Positions 1 through 8,561 are shown, counted from the stretch's first letter. The stretch: 64,000 nucleotides of DNA from Celeribacter sp. HF31 (GCF_011806455.1 NZ_JAATOT010000003.1:248001-312000); one strand, 5' to 3'. Program-made: numbers and translations. Notes: generated by a model not told the origin, from the sequence alone.

Positions 1-725
1 CGCGCGTGTTGCAGATGTTCCTGACCCACGCGCTGCGCGATGGTTTTTTCCACGCGGATATGCATCAGGGCAACCTCAAGATCGCGCCCAACGGCGACAT
101 CATCGCGCTCGATTTCGGCATCATGGGGATGCTGGATGAGTATACACGACGTGTTTATGCAGAGATTTTGTACGGATTTATCAAAAAAGACTACAAACGT
201 GTGGCCGAGGTGCATTTCGAGGCGGGCTATGTTCCTGCCGATCAAGACGTGGATGAATTCGCGCGGGCACTGCGTGCCGTCGGTGACCCGATCTTCGGTA
301 TGGATGCGACCCGCATCTCCATGGCGCGGCTGTTGTCCTATCTGTTCGAAGTCACCGAACGTTTCGGGATGCAGACCCGCACCGAGTTGATCCTGTTGCA
401 GCGCACGATGGTGGTGGTCGAAGGCGTGTCTCGCTCGCTCGATCCGCATATCAACATTTGGGAAGTCTCAAAGCCGGTGGTCGAAGAGTATATCAAAGCC
501 AACATCGGTCCGCGCGCCCTGACCCGTGATTTGTGGAACACAGCACGCGTTTTGTCGCGTTTTGGGCCACGCCTGCCGCAACTGGCCGAGGCGCTTTTGA
601 TTGCTCAAAACAAAGAGCCGGAAGCACCCATAAAGCAAAGCAACCGCCTGCAGGTCTTCTGGCTTCTTCTTGGCGGCGTCGTTTCTGCCGGGCTGGGTGC
701 CACTGTGATGCTTATATTCGGTTAA
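1..725 (+). CDS. ubiB: UbiB/ABC1 (AarF) family atypical kinase, 3' part only
   Basis: The gene is cut by the left edge of the window; the reading frame enters at base 3. What remains begins just before the catalytic loop: an HADMHQGN segment (the ABC1 form of the kinase HxD...N motif) and then LDFG, the metal-binding DFG equivalent. A hydrophobic segment of about 22 residues closes the C-terminus, as in UbiB proteins, which are membrane-anchored. The family supports ubiquinone biosynthesis through ATPase/kinase-like activity. The 3' end overlaps the convergent phosphotransferase gene by 14 bp. The family call is secure. Orthology to UbiB itself, and not another AarF paralogue, is likely but cannot be tested without the N-terminal KxGQ domain. 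Confidence 0.88.
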   Translation, partial: RVLQMFLTHALRDGFFHADMHQGNLKIAPNGDIIALDFGIMGMLDEYTRRVYAEILYGFIKKDYKRVAEVHFEAGYVPADQDVDEFARALRAVGDPIFGMDATRISMARLLSYLFEVTERFGMQTRTELILLQRTMVVVEGVSRSLDPHINIWEVSKPVVEEYIKANIGPRALTRDLWNTARVLSRFGPRLPQLAEALLIAQNKEPEAPIKQSNRLQVFWLLLGGVVSAGLGATVMLIFG

Positions 726-1563
726 ATTCGGCTTCGAAGGCGGCATCATAAATAGTTTCGCCTTGCGCGACTTTCCAGGCGCAATAGGCCGCCATGCGCC
801 AATGGTAAAATGGTTTAAGCGACAGGTAACGCTCGATGACGGACGTATCTGGATAGGCCTGTAGAGCGATCAGTTCTTCCGCCGGCGTAAGGGTGCCTGC
901 TCCGTAGACGACATGCATGGCCGGGGAGAGTGCAATCGCGAGATCGGCACTTGCATCCCCCAGCGCCGGGCATTGCCAATCGATTAGCCGCCGGTGTTCG
1001 CCCTGCGCCAAGACATTGGCTGGAACAGGGTCCCCGTGGAGAAAAACGCCTGGCCCAGAAGGGATGTCTTTAGGCTTTGGTAAGTGGCGGAGCAATTCTT
1101 CAGCACGCTCAGTCGCAAGACCCTCTAAAAATTTTCGGCCTTCCTGCAAGAGCGCTGCCGGAGTGGCCTCAATGCATCTCAGTTTGGGTGCTGGAACATC
1201 ATGCAGCTTTGCGAGTGTTCGAATTGTCTCTGCATCCGTACAGGTCAGAGGCGTGCCCGTAACATAGCGGTAGACGAGACACAGACCACAGCCCGTCGCA
1301 AAGGAAGCCTGAAAGTCGGGAGCAAGACGTGTGCCAGACAAAGCCTCAAGCGCCGTGATTTCGGCAGTCGGATCATTCGGAAAGAGGCTGTTTGATCGGC
1401 CTGAATCGAACAGCTTGAAGACCCAAGACCCGTCAGCGGTCACAAGGCGCCAAGACCGGTTGCTTCGTCCACCAGACAATGAAAACCATGCCTGCCCAGC
1501 GCCGAAATTCTGTATCGCAAAAGCGCGAAGTTCATCGGGCGGGCCCTCAGAGTCTCGTGTCAA
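712..1563 (-). CDS. APH-fold small-molecule phosphotransferase (aminoglycoside/choline kinase-like)
   Basis: This 283-aa protein has the aminoglycoside phosphotransferase/choline kinase fold. A glycine-rich SGGRSNRSW segment lies near residue 30, a VFKLF strand carries the ATP-binding lysine, the catalytic loop reads LHGDPVPANVL (HGDxxxxN) and the metal-binding aspartate follows in IDWQ. The substrate cannot be read from the sequence; choline, ethanolamine, thiamine or a sugar are all possible. The best start is TTG at 1563, preceded by a purine-rich AGGGGG; no ATG lies near the N-terminus. It overlaps the convergent ubiB gene by 14 bp and is probably transcribed alone. Confidence 0.75.
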   Translation of the reverse strand: MTRDSEGPPDELRAFAIQNFGAGQAWFSLSGGRSNRSWRLVTADGSWVFKLFDSGRSNSLFPNDPTAEITALEALSGTRLAPDFQASFATGCGLCLVYRYVTGTPLTCTDAETIRTLAKLHDVPAPKLRCIEATPAALLQEGRKFLEGLATERAEELLRHLPKPKDIPSGPGVFLHGDPVPANVLAQGEHRRLIDWQCPALGDASADLAIALSPAMHVVYGAGTLTPAEELIALQAYPDTSVIERYLSLKPFYHWRMAAYCAWKVAQGETIYDAAFEAEFNRI

Positions 1564-1633
1564 AATTGGCGCCCCCTGAAACAGTTCGCCAAATCTAACG
1601 CACGCCCTTGGCGATCATCAAGGGCCCTCTGTT

Positions 1634-2326
1634 CTAATCCGCGTCTCGCAATGCGGTCACATCGGAGGACCCGATCTCATTTCCCCCTTCAAGCACGAGA
1701 ATGATATCTCCGTTGTCCGCGCGGGCTTCGACGATTTTGGAATAGCTCTCAACCGATGTCGTCGAAAGATAATCGTCGTTGAAATAATTCTCGATCTCGA
1801 AACTGTAGAGCCCCTCATCAACCGGTGTGCCGCCATTGACAGATCCCGACCACTCAAATGTCTTTTGCGTCGGGTCGATGGGAACTTCTTGCACCACATT
1901 GCCGTTCGTATCACGAACGATCAAAACGGCCGAGTTGGCTGCCGTCGCGAAGTCTCCCGACAAGGTGACGGGCGAGCTGCCATCGAAATAAGCCGCCGCC
2001 TCACTGCGCGCCTCCTGGCCGACCCAGCCCGACAATTGCGAGAAGCCCATCAGACTGAGCTGCGAGGACAATTGCTCCAAGAGATCATTGGTCAGAACCG
2101 CCTGTTCAACCTCTGAGAAGGTCGCGAGCTGAACGGCATAGTCGGTCGACTCGATCGGATTGAGAGGATCCTGGTTTTGCATTTGCACCGTCAGCATCGT
2201 CAAAAACGTTTCGAAATCCGCACTCATCATCGCGCTGGAGCCGGAACTTTCCGTGGAGGACGTGCTTGATGTGGTCGTCGATGCAGTGGTCGTAGCGGCA
2301 CTTGCCGCGGCAATCGTATTGGTCAT
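1634..2326 (-). CDS. flgD: Flagellar hook capping protein FlgD
   Basis: This 230-aa protein has the FlgD layout: a Ser/Thr-rich flexible N-terminus, then a conserved segment with FLTMLTVQMQNQDPLNP and STDYAVQLATFSEVEQ, and a C-terminal beta-rich FlgD Ig/tudor-like part. FlgD caps the growing hook and is needed for hook subunit polymerisation outside the outer membrane. The start is ATG at 2326, because a full AAAGGAGG lies just upstream; a TTG one codon earlier is less likely. That ribosome binding site overlaps the stop codon of fliK, so the two genes form a translationally linked fliK-flgD pair. Confidence 0.95.
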   Translation of the reverse strand: MTNTIAAASAATTTASTTTSSTSSTESSGSSAMMSADFETFLTMLTVQMQNQDPLNPIESTDYAVQLATFSEVEQAVLTNDLLEQLSSQLSLMGFSQLSGWVGQEARSEAAAYFDGSSPVTLSGDFATAANSAVLIVRDTNGNVVQEVPIDPTQKTFEWSGSVNGGTPVDEGLYSFEIENYFNDDYLSTTSVESYSKIVEARADNGDIILVLEGGNEIGSSDVTALRDAD

Positions 2327-2338
2327 CAAAGCCTCCTT

Positions 2339-4423
2339 TTAAAGCCTAAGATCCATTCCGGACGTTTCGCTCAAATTGAGACGAACCGGTTCCGGCGTAG
2401 CAGTCATGCTGTCCTCAGCGAGATCCGTGGAGCCGAAGCCATCAAACTCGCCGAAGCCGGAAGAATCGCTGTTTTGCGCACCCTGGTCAAAACTCTCGAA
2501 GCTGAACCCGCTGTCGGAATATCCAAGATCTTTGAATTCCGCGGCGAGACTGTCGATGTTGCGGCGCAAAAGGTCGAGTGTTTCAGGGCGCTCTGTCGCG
2601 ATCACCACTTGCATCGCACCGTTTTCCGAGACGTGGAATGAGAGACGCACCTTGCCCAGCTCTTCCGGAGTGAGCGTGATTTCGACCGGTCGATCAGGCA
2701 GTTGCCGCGCCACATCCGCGAGTTGCATCGCGGTCCGATTCGGGAGATCAATGCGATTGGTCGCGCTGGTCGGCGATGCAATATCTCGCGCAATCTGATG
2801 CTCGCGCGTTGTGCCGGACATCCCCGTAAATTCGTCCAATTTTTCCAGCCCTTCAGGCTTTTCATCAAGGGACGCAACACTCTCGCGCGCCGAAGCAGAA
2901 ATTTCTGAAACTGTGTTCATCTCCGAGACGTTCTTAGTTTCGGACTTGCGCTGTGCAGGTTGCTCCGAACTCTCAGACCGCTCCTGAACGTCTTTTCCCT
3001 GCGAAATTTCCTGCTGCACATCTTGGAGTTCTGCGCTCTGATCACTCAGCGGAGCGGTTTTGGGATCAGATTTCACATCCAAAGCTTTGGACGCCGTCTC
3101 ACCCCGAAGCTCAATAGGTTCCTCGTTGCCAGCCTCTTTCGTTTTGGCATCCGACGGTAAACTGGTCTCTTTCACGTCCTGGCTCTTCGCGTCATTCGCG
3201 ATCCCAATCATCATCTCGCGCGCAGACTTGGACACAACATGAACCATTGCTTCTTTTGGCGTCGATTCAGAAGCTTTTATGTCTTGGGCTAAATGCCCCT
3301 TCTCCAACATTGAGATCGTTTGGTCTGAAGCGCTGTTCATCGCCTCATTGGGCAGATCCGCAACACTCACTCCAGATGTAGTCGCTTGGCGGGACGGTTC
3401 GAAAAAGTGTTGCATTGCAACAGCTGCAGCCTTCACCTCAGATGCTGTGGAGGGGCCGCTGTCGTTGATAACGCCCGGCTTGGCAAAGACCTCCTGCACG
3501 GTGGTTTCTTTGCGCTCAGCTGTCAAAGACAGGCTCGCATTCATAGCGTTTTCGTCTTGAGACGCCATTGCGGTCGAAGCAAAATCAGGCTTCATACCGC
3601 CCGCTTCAGTCAGAGGTTTATTCGCTTTTATCGCCTCCAAATCAGCCGTTTCACTTGGAACAGCAATGTCCACGCCAGCGTCAAGAGGTGCTTGAGAGAC
3701 GATTGCGGACACGCCCAACGTGCTGTTTCTTTGACGCGCGACGGATGTCTGAGCACCAAGGTCGATCTTCGATCCCAAAGCCTCCGGGGAAACTGTGTTA
3801 TCGTCAGCAGCCTCTTTGGAAGCCATGGAGGACAGGATGACCTCGGGGATACGTTGCGCGGCGTCTGTCGTGTTTTCGCCAGATTCAGAAGCGTGTGTCT
3901 GAACCTCCGTCGGCTGGACGACAGGCTCAGACAAAATCAATTCGGCAACATCAGGATCAGGGTCGAAGGTCTTTTCCTCTTCTCCTGTCTGATCGCCAGC
4001 CTCAGCAGCTGTTTCGAGCGCCGCCTCATTGATTGCCTTCGGCTGGAGAGTCCCGTCTCGATCTACGTCTTGTTGCGCACCAAACATGTTTTGAAGCGCG
4101 GATTGACCTTGTTTCTCATATCGTACCATCGCTTGCGAAATGGCTGTCGACGCTCTCTTGACGTCTTTCTCGGAGGCTATTTGACCTTCCGCCTTTGGCA
4201 CAGGATCCGACTCGGAATTCTCACGCGAGAACACGTCTTCAAAGGACATTTGACCGTTTTGATCTGTCGTCTGTGTCGTCGGAGAATCGTTCAAAACGGC
4301 CCGCGCCGACACCATTCCACCATTCGAGGCAGCCCGGGAAACAGAACCCGAAGCAGACCGAAGCTGTGTCCCGGCAACATCCGTCGCCTGAAAGTCAGAG
4401 TTTAAAAATTGCATTTCTTGCAT
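2339..4423 (-). CDS. fliK: Flagellar hook-length control protein FliK
   Basis: This protein of about 694 aa has a long low-complexity N-terminal region rich in Ser, Glu, Ala and Lys. The conserved hook-length control domain follows at roughly residues 570-650, recognisable by PVEITLTPEELGKVRLSF and ATERPETLDLLRRN. FliK is exported, measures hook length and switches the export specificity of FlhB. The C-terminus after the domain is acidic and disordered. Two other starts are possible: TTG at 4450 and ATG at 4414. None has a strong ribosome binding site, so the exact N-terminus is uncertain. It is followed by flgD and diverges from the flgJ-like gene across about 100 bp. Confidence 0.88.
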   Translation of the reverse strand: MQEMQFLNSDFQATDVAGTQLRSASGSVSRAASNGGMVSARAVLNDSPTTQTTDQNGQMSFEDVFSRENSESDPVPKAEGQIASEKDVKRASTAISQAMVRYEKQGQSALQNMFGAQQDVDRDGTLQPKAINEAALETAAEAGDQTGEEEKTFDPDPDVAELILSEPVVQPTEVQTHASESGENTTDAAQRIPEVILSSMASKEAADDNTVSPEALGSKIDLGAQTSVARQRNSTLGVSAIVSQAPLDAGVDIAVPSETADLEAIKANKPLTEAGGMKPDFASTAMASQDENAMNASLSLTAERKETTVQEVFAKPGVINDSGPSTASEVKAAAVAMQHFFEPSRQATTSGVSVADLPNEAMNSASDQTISMLEKGHLAQDIKASESTPKEAMVHVVSKSAREMMIGIANDAKSQDVKETSLPSDAKTKEAGNEEPIELRGETASKALDVKSDPKTAPLSDQSAELQDVQQEISQGKDVQERSESSEQPAQRKSETKNVSEMNTVSEISASARESVASLDEKPEGLEKLDEFTGMSGTTREHQIARDIASPTSATNRIDLPNRTAMQLADVARQLPDRPVEITLTPEELGKVRLSFHVSENGAMQVVIATERPETLDLLRRNIDSLAAEFKDLGYSDSGFSFESFDQGAQNSDSSGFGEFDGFGSTDLAEDSMTATPEPVRLNLSETSGMDLRL

Positions 4424-4465
4424 CCGGGATTTCTTTCGCCGTGATGCCAATATCCATGCAGAGGG

Positions 4466-4480
4466 TTACCGGTTCTTTAC
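4466..4480. promoter_or_regulatory. Weak CtrA-like half-site pair (TTAC-N7-TTAC) between fliK and the flgJ-like gene
   Basis: The interval between the divergent fliK and flgJ-like genes contains TTAC, seven bases and TTAC again. This resembles the CtrA consensus TTAA-N7-TTAA with two mismatches. The location suits a shared control site for both operons, but the match is poor and stands only because better sites lie in other promoters of this flagellar island. Confidence 0.3.
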
Positions 4481-4527
4481 CGAATTGCGGTTAGGAGTCG
4501 AAAAATACTTCGAATTGGAGCGACCTC

Positions 4528-4818
4528 ATGTCTTTGTCTTCCATAAATCCGGTCACGGCATCTCAGACTCCTCAGGTGAAATATGAGGAGAAGATGCAAG
4601 AAGCGGCCGACAAGCTTGAAGCTGCTTTTCTTGCTGAAATGTTGAAAAGCGCAGGATTTGGTCAAACACCCGAGACCTTTGGTGGTGGATCTGGTGAGGA
4701 TCAGTTCTCATCTTTCCTTGTACAAGCGCAGGCTGAAAAGATGGTCGAAGCCGGAGGAATCGGTCTTTCCGAACAGATTTTTAACGCTCTTATGGAGAAA
4801 TCCCATGGCTCTTCTTGA
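4528..4818 (+). CDS. flgJ: FlgJ-like rod-binding protein (rod cap domain only)
   Basis: This 96-aa protein matches the N-terminal rod-binding domain of FlgJ: AADKLEAAFLAEMLKSAG, then a glycine-rich turn, then a helix ending GIGLSEQIFNAL. It lacks the C-terminal muramidase domain of enterobacterial FlgJ, which is usual in alphaproteobacteria, where a separate lytic enzyme opens the peptidoglycan. The role inferred is assembly or capping of the rod. It overlaps the next gene by 14 bp, so the two are probably co-transcribed and translationally coupled. Confidence 0.85.
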   Translation: MSLSSINPVTASQTPQVKYEEKMQEAADKLEAAFLAEMLKSAGFGQTPETFGGGSGEDQFSSFLVQAQAEKMVEAGGIGLSEQIFNALMEKSHGSS

Positions 4819-5158
4819 TACGTTTCGCCCGGTTGCCGCGCTGACAGATTTACTCGACAAGGAAAAGGACGCGATTCTCAAAACCGATTTTTCGGCTTTG
4901 CAAGCTTTGGCCAAACCCAAAGAGAATCTCATGGCACTGGTGGCCAAATCTCAAGTTCCGGTTGCCACCTTGAGTTCATTACAGAACCGCATTGAGCGCA
5001 ACCAACGCCTTCTTACCGCCTCGGCAAAAGGCATTCACATGGCGCGTGAACGGCTCGCGTCTTTGAAAGCCCCCTTGCCTGAGTTCAACACCTATGGGCC
5101 TGCCGGCACGACGACCTCGATGGTTCGTAAGTCATTAACCATGAAGCGAAAAGCCTGA
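4805..5158 (+). CDS. FlgN-like flagellar chaperone (putative)
   Basis: This 117-aa, mostly helical protein starts at ATG 4805, preceded by GGAGAAA. It has the outline of FlgN, the export chaperone for the hook-filament junction proteins FlgK and FlgL: an N-terminal leucine-rich helix (LTDLLDKEKDAIL), a central KENLMALV stretch, and a long second helix with NRIERNQRLLTASAKG. FlgN proteins diverge strongly, so the call rests on length, helix pattern and position after the flgJ-like gene. Its clients would be FlgK and FlgL, encoded at 28598-31065. Confidence 0.6.
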   Translation: MALLDTFRPVAALTDLLDKEKDAILKTDFSALQALAKPKENLMALVAKSQVPVATLSSLQNRIERNQRLLTASAKGIHMARERLASLKAPLPEFNTYGPAGTTTSMVRKSLTMKRKA

Positions 5159-5207
5159 GCGTTTGCCCCATTTTTGCCTCAAATTGAAAGCATCTCTTTG
5201 AACCAGC

Positions 5208-5222
5208 TTAGGAAACTTTTAG
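5208..5222. promoter_or_regulatory. CtrA-like site (TTAG-N7-TTAG) upstream of flagellin
   Basis: The 228-bp interval before the flagellin gene has no coding capacity of note. It contains TTAG, seven bases (GAAACTT) and TTAG, a variant of the CtrA box TTAA-N7-TTAA, about 165 bp ahead of the start codon. A TTAACCAT half-site lies further upstream at 5135-5142, inside the end of the flgN-like gene. If transcription begins near this box, the flagellin mRNA would have a long leader, which is of interest because FlbT acts on flagellin leaders in Caulobacter. Confidence 0.35.
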
Positions 5223-5386
5223 CCTTTAAGCTCCAATGATCAGAGTGCATCCCGAGGGGGTGGCACGGTCGACCGGAAAAGGTCATCCGTAATCAGTCAG
5301 AATGACGATCCTGAAACCGTCCGTGGGGGCGGATCTCGAAACTCATGCGGCGCAAAATGCGTCCCTAGATCAAAGGAAATTATGCT

Positions 5387-6901
5387 ATGTCCAGCATTCT
5401 GACCAACAATGGCGCAATGGTTGCGCTGCAGACCCTGAATTCCATCAACTCCGATCTCTCCAAAACCCAAAGCATGATCTCCACGGGTAAAGATGTTGCT
5501 TCTGCGAAAGACAACTCTTCCGTATGGGCCATCTCCAAAGTGATGGAATCGGATGTCGCGGGCTTCAAAGCCATTTCTGACAGTCTTGCACTTGGCGAAT
5601 CTACCCTCGCCGTTGCATCGGAAGCTGCCGAAACCGTGACCGACCTGCTCACCGATATCAAAGAAAAAGTCGTGTCCGCTCAAGAAGAGAACGTCGACCG
5701 TGAAAAAATTCAAACGGACATCGACGCCTTGATCGGCCAGGTGAAATCCGTTGTCGGCGCGGCCCAATTTAACGGCCTCAGCCTTGTCGAGGGCACCGAC
5801 GACGTCAATGTGCTTTCCTCGCTCGACCGCGCCTCGGATGGCACTGTGACGGCATCGGACATCACCGTATCGCGTCAAGACCTGTCAACCAGCGCTGGCA
5901 CATATGGTAGCGGAACGTCCTTGGCCGCCAATGCCACCGCTTCTGATACCGCAGTTGCCAATACGGCCAACACTGCCGTTGTCACTGTGGGCAACACATG
6001 GGCAGCTGATGACGTGGCAACCCTGAGTGTCGCAGGCGTTGACGTAAGCTTTACAGCAACCGGCACCGCAGTGGCTGACGTCGCTGACGGGCTTGCCGGG
6101 GTGATCAACGGCCTTGGCCTTGAGGGGATTACCGCAACCGGCAATGGGGACGGCACCCTGACGATCAGCTCGACAAACGCCTTCGAAGACATCGCGGTCA
6201 CCACCGGTGAAACCACGGCTGGGGATGGTGATGTCCTGATCACCGCGCTTAATGGTGCGACCGGTCTGAGCGACACCTCCGGCACCATCGACGAACGCGC
6301 CGAGAGCGTCGCTTTCTCGACGTCCGCCGCCGTGAAAGAGGGTGACGGATACAAAGTGACGGTTGGAGGCAGCTCCTACAACTACGTGGCCGGTAAAGGC
6401 GAGAGCATGGAAGACGTCGCTCGCGGTCTGAAAACTGCCATCGACTCTGCTGGCCTCGAGGATATTTCAACCACCGTCAGCAAAGACGCTGATACGGGCC
6501 AATGGTCTTTGAAAGTCGACAACGACGGGTCTTCCCTGGCGTTCTCTGTGACCGGCAACGAAGGCGGCGAAGCCTCCGGTGGTCTGTTCGGCCTCGACAG
6601 CATCGATGTCACCACGAATGCAGGGGCCGACGCTGCCCTCGGCAACATCGAAACCTTGATCAACAACTCCATTGATGCCGCGGCGTCCTTTGGTTCTGCT
6701 CAAGGTCGGATTGAAACCCAATCCAGCTTTATTTCCAACCTCACCGACGCTCTGACCTCCGGGATCGGATCCATGGTGGATGCGGATATGGAAGAAGCTT
6801 CGGCCAAACTTCAGGCCCTTCAGGTTCAGCAGCAGCTGGGTGTGCAATCGCTCTCGATCGCCAACCAGGCTCCGCAAACCATCCTGTCGCTCTTCGGCTA
6901 A
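5387..6901 (+). CDS. fliC: Flagellin with a duplicated variable domain
   Basis: The 504-aa filament protein has the standard D0/D1 ends: an N-terminal helix region (residues 1-140, SILTNNGAMVALQTL, then ISTGKDVASAKDNSS) and a C-terminal helix region (415-504, ending APQTILSLFG). The central variable region carries two diverged tandem copies of one beta-rich unit, at about residues 196-278 and 306-395. Each copy runs through a beta pair, a DVAxGL helix, LExI and a DGxLxI/WSLKV strand. FliS-type chaperones are absent here; FlaF and FlbT follow instead, as in other alphaproteobacteria. AAAGGAAA precedes the ATG. Confidence 0.95.
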   Translation: MSSILTNNGAMVALQTLNSINSDLSKTQSMISTGKDVASAKDNSSVWAISKVMESDVAGFKAISDSLALGESTLAVASEAAETVTDLLTDIKEKVVSAQEENVDREKIQTDIDALIGQVKSVVGAAQFNGLSLVEGTDDVNVLSSLDRASDGTVTASDITVSRQDLSTSAGTYGSGTSLAANATASDTAVANTANTAVVTVGNTWAADDVATLSVAGVDVSFTATGTAVADVADGLAGVINGLGLEGITATGNGDGTLTISSTNAFEDIAVTTGETTAGDGDVLITALNGATGLSDTSGTIDERAESVAFSTSAAVKEGDGYKVTVGGSSYNYVAGKGESMEDVARGLKTAIDSAGLEDISTTVSKDADTGQWSLKVDNDGSSLAFSVTGNEGGEASGGLFGLDSIDVTTNAGADAALGNIETLINNSIDAAASFGSAQGRIETQSSFISNLTDALTSGIGSMVDADMEEASAKLQALQVQQQLGVQSLSIANQAPQTILSLFG

Positions 6902-6910
6902 GAGCATTTT

Positions 6911-6933
6911 CCGGGCGCCTGCGCGGCGCCCGG
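6911..6933 (+). terminator. Hairpin between flagellin and flaF
   Basis: CCGGGCGCC and GGCGCCCGG form a perfect 9-bp stem with a 5-base loop, 9 bases after the flagellin stop codon. No T-run follows. It may therefore act as a partial terminator or as a 3' stabiliser that makes flagellin mRNA far more abundant than the downstream flaF-flbT message. Confidence 0.55.
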
Positions 6934-6987
6934 ATCCCTCGCGGAAAAACCGCGCGTTGAAATTCATTGTCACCGGAAGGATACGAC

Positions 6988-7359
6988 GTGAACGCTCTTC
7001 AAATGGCCCGAACGGCCTACTCGAATACCGCCGCCCCTATCAGGACGCCACGCGGCACAGAATACGAGGCGATCGCCAGAATTACGCATCGCATTCGTGA
7101 AGCCTCCAAAGACAAGAAACTGTCCTATTCCGCCTATGTTAAAGCGCTTTATGACAATCGTCGTCTTTGGACCCTTCTTGCAACCAATGTTGCTGAGAAG
7201 GACAACCAGCTCCCCAAAGAACTCCGCGCCCAGATTTTCTATCTGGCACAGTTCACCGCAAAGCACACATCGGACATCCTTGCCAAGAAGGCCGACGAGA
7301 CGGCCCTGATCGATATCAACACCGCCATCATGCGTGGCCTGCAACGTGAGGGCCAATAA
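6988..7359 (+). CDS. flaF: FlaF, flagellin synthesis regulator/secretion chaperone
   Basis: This 123-aa protein matches FlaF, with an N-terminal MARTAYSN segment, RRLWTLLATNVAEKDNQLP in the middle, and a QIFYLAQFTAKHT helix. In Caulobacter FlaF is required for flagellin translation or secretion and counteracts FlbT. The start is the GTG at 6988, because GGAAGG lies seven bases upstream; an in-frame ATG 21 bases earlier would put that site inside the gene. It directly abuts flbT (stop codon, then ATG). Confidence 0.88.
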   Translation: MNALQMARTAYSNTAAPIRTPRGTEYEAIARITHRIREASKDKKLSYSAYVKALYDNRRLWTLLATNVAEKDNQLPKELRAQIFYLAQFTAKHTSDILAKKADETALIDINTAIMRGLQREGQ

Positions 7360-7767
7360 ATGAGCGGTCTTGTCTTAAAACTTGGTCCCAAAGAGCGTGT
7401 TCTGATCAATGGGGCTGTCATTGAAAACGGCGACCGTCGTTCCCGCCTCTCAATTGTCACACCAAACGCGAATATCTTGCGTCTCAGGGATGCAATTCAC
7501 CCTGAAGAGGTCAATACTCCCGTGAGACGGGTGTGCTATATCGCTCAATTGGTTCTCTCAGGCGATGCCGATCCGAAAGATGCTAGCATCCAACTGATGC
7601 GCGGTGTCGAGCAACTCAGCCAAATTCTCACGGATGCGGACAGCCGGAAAATTCTCAACACGGCGACATCAGATATCCAAAATGAGCAGTACTACCAAGC
7701 GCTCAAAGCGCTTCGCAGCCTGCTTCCCAGAGAAGAGCGGCTCCTGTCCGCGGCCCAATACCAATGA
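7360..7767 (+). CDS. flbT: FlbT, flagellin mRNA regulator
   Basis: This 135-aa protein has the FlbT signature at its N-terminus: LVLKLGPKERVLINGAVIENG, followed by a helical C-terminal half. In Caulobacter FlbT binds the 5' leader of flagellin mRNA and destabilises it until the hook-basal body is complete. Its start codon immediately follows the flaF stop. Its own stop overlaps the next start by 4 bp, so flaF, flbT and the DUF1217 gene are one operon, possibly read from the flagellin promoter. Confidence 0.92.
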   Translation: MSGLVLKLGPKERVLINGAVIENGDRRSRLSIVTPNANILRLRDAIHPEEVNTPVRRVCYIAQLVLSGDADPKDASIQLMRGVEQLSQILTDADSRKILNTATSDIQNEQYYQALKALRSLLPREERLLSAAQYQ

Positions 7768-8561
7768 GTTATCAACCCATTGTCCCATTCAGCGGTTACG
7801 CTGGATGGGTTGTCCTCCAAAGAACCAAAGACACGCAGCAAGCTGCCTTTAACAACTCTGCTGAGATTCAGCGCGAAGCCGATTATTTTCGTGAGAACAT
7901 CTCGAAAATCAATTCTGCTGAGGAGCTGGTATCCGATTACAAGCTCCTCAAAGTCGCGCTCGGTGCGTTTGGCTTGGATGACGATATCAACAACAAGTTT
8001 TTCATCGAAAAAGTCTTGGACGAAGGTACTCTGAACAAAGAATCTCTATCCAACAAACTTTCCGACAAAAGGTATTATGAGTTTTCGAAGGCGTTTGGCT
8101 TTGGTGATTTCGATACGCCCAACACAGTTTTGAGTACATTCCCAGACGAGATCCTATCCGCCTATCAGGAAAAACAGTTCCAGATAGCTGTCGGCGATCA
8201 AGATCAGAATATGCGCCTTGCCCTGAACCTCGATGATGATCTGACTGCTCTTGTTGAAAAGGACACGACAGATAATGGCCGATGGTATTCAATCATGGGC
8301 AACGAGGCTCTGAGAACTGTTTTTGAAACCGCACTTGGGCTGCCAAGCTCGATCAGCGGTCTGGATTTAGACCAGCAACTGACGAATTTTCGCGATAAAG
8401 CGAAACAATACCTCGGATCCTCTGAAGTTTCGCAATTCGCTGATCCGGAAAAGAAAGACGAGCTTGTTAAGCTCTTCCTCATTCGCTCGGAGATGAACGC
8501 CGGCTCAACCGGCACATCAGCAGCCTCAAATGCACTGGCCCTTTTGACCGGTTCCCTCTAG
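7764..8561 (+). CDS. DUF1217-family flagellar-operon protein of unknown function
   Basis: This 265-aa, largely helical, acidic protein belongs to the DUF1217 family as I recognise it. The family occurs in alphaproteobacterial flagellar clusters but has no established function known to me. Visible features are an N-terminal PIVPFSGYAGW segment, a repeated helix-turn pattern with FGFGDFDTPN near residue 115, and a Ser/Ala-rich C-terminal tail (SAASNALALL). There is no signal peptide or membrane segment. A 4-bp overlap with flbT implies co-translation. A role in filament or hook export is an inference from position. It ends 7 bp from the convergent fliI. Confidence 0.6.
   Translation: MSYQPIVPFSGYAGWVVLQRTKDTQQAAFNNSAEIQREADYFRENISKINSAEELVSDYKLLKVALGAFGLDDDINNKFFIEKVLDEGTLNKESLSNKLSDKRYYEFSKAFGFGDFDTPNTVLSTFPDEILSAYQEKQFQIAVGDQDQNMRLALNLDDDLTALVEKDTTDNGRWYSIMGNEALRTVFETALGLPSSISGLDLDQQLTNFRDKAKQYLGSSEVSQFADPEKKDELVKLFLIRSEMNAGSTGTSAASNALALLTGSL

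Noticed and set aside
3386-4405. Long plus-strand open frame opposite fliK
   Set aside because: It is an antisense shadow of the low-complexity FliK region; the translation is Arg/Leu/Cys-rich with no domain, and the minus-strand frame has the hook-length control domain.
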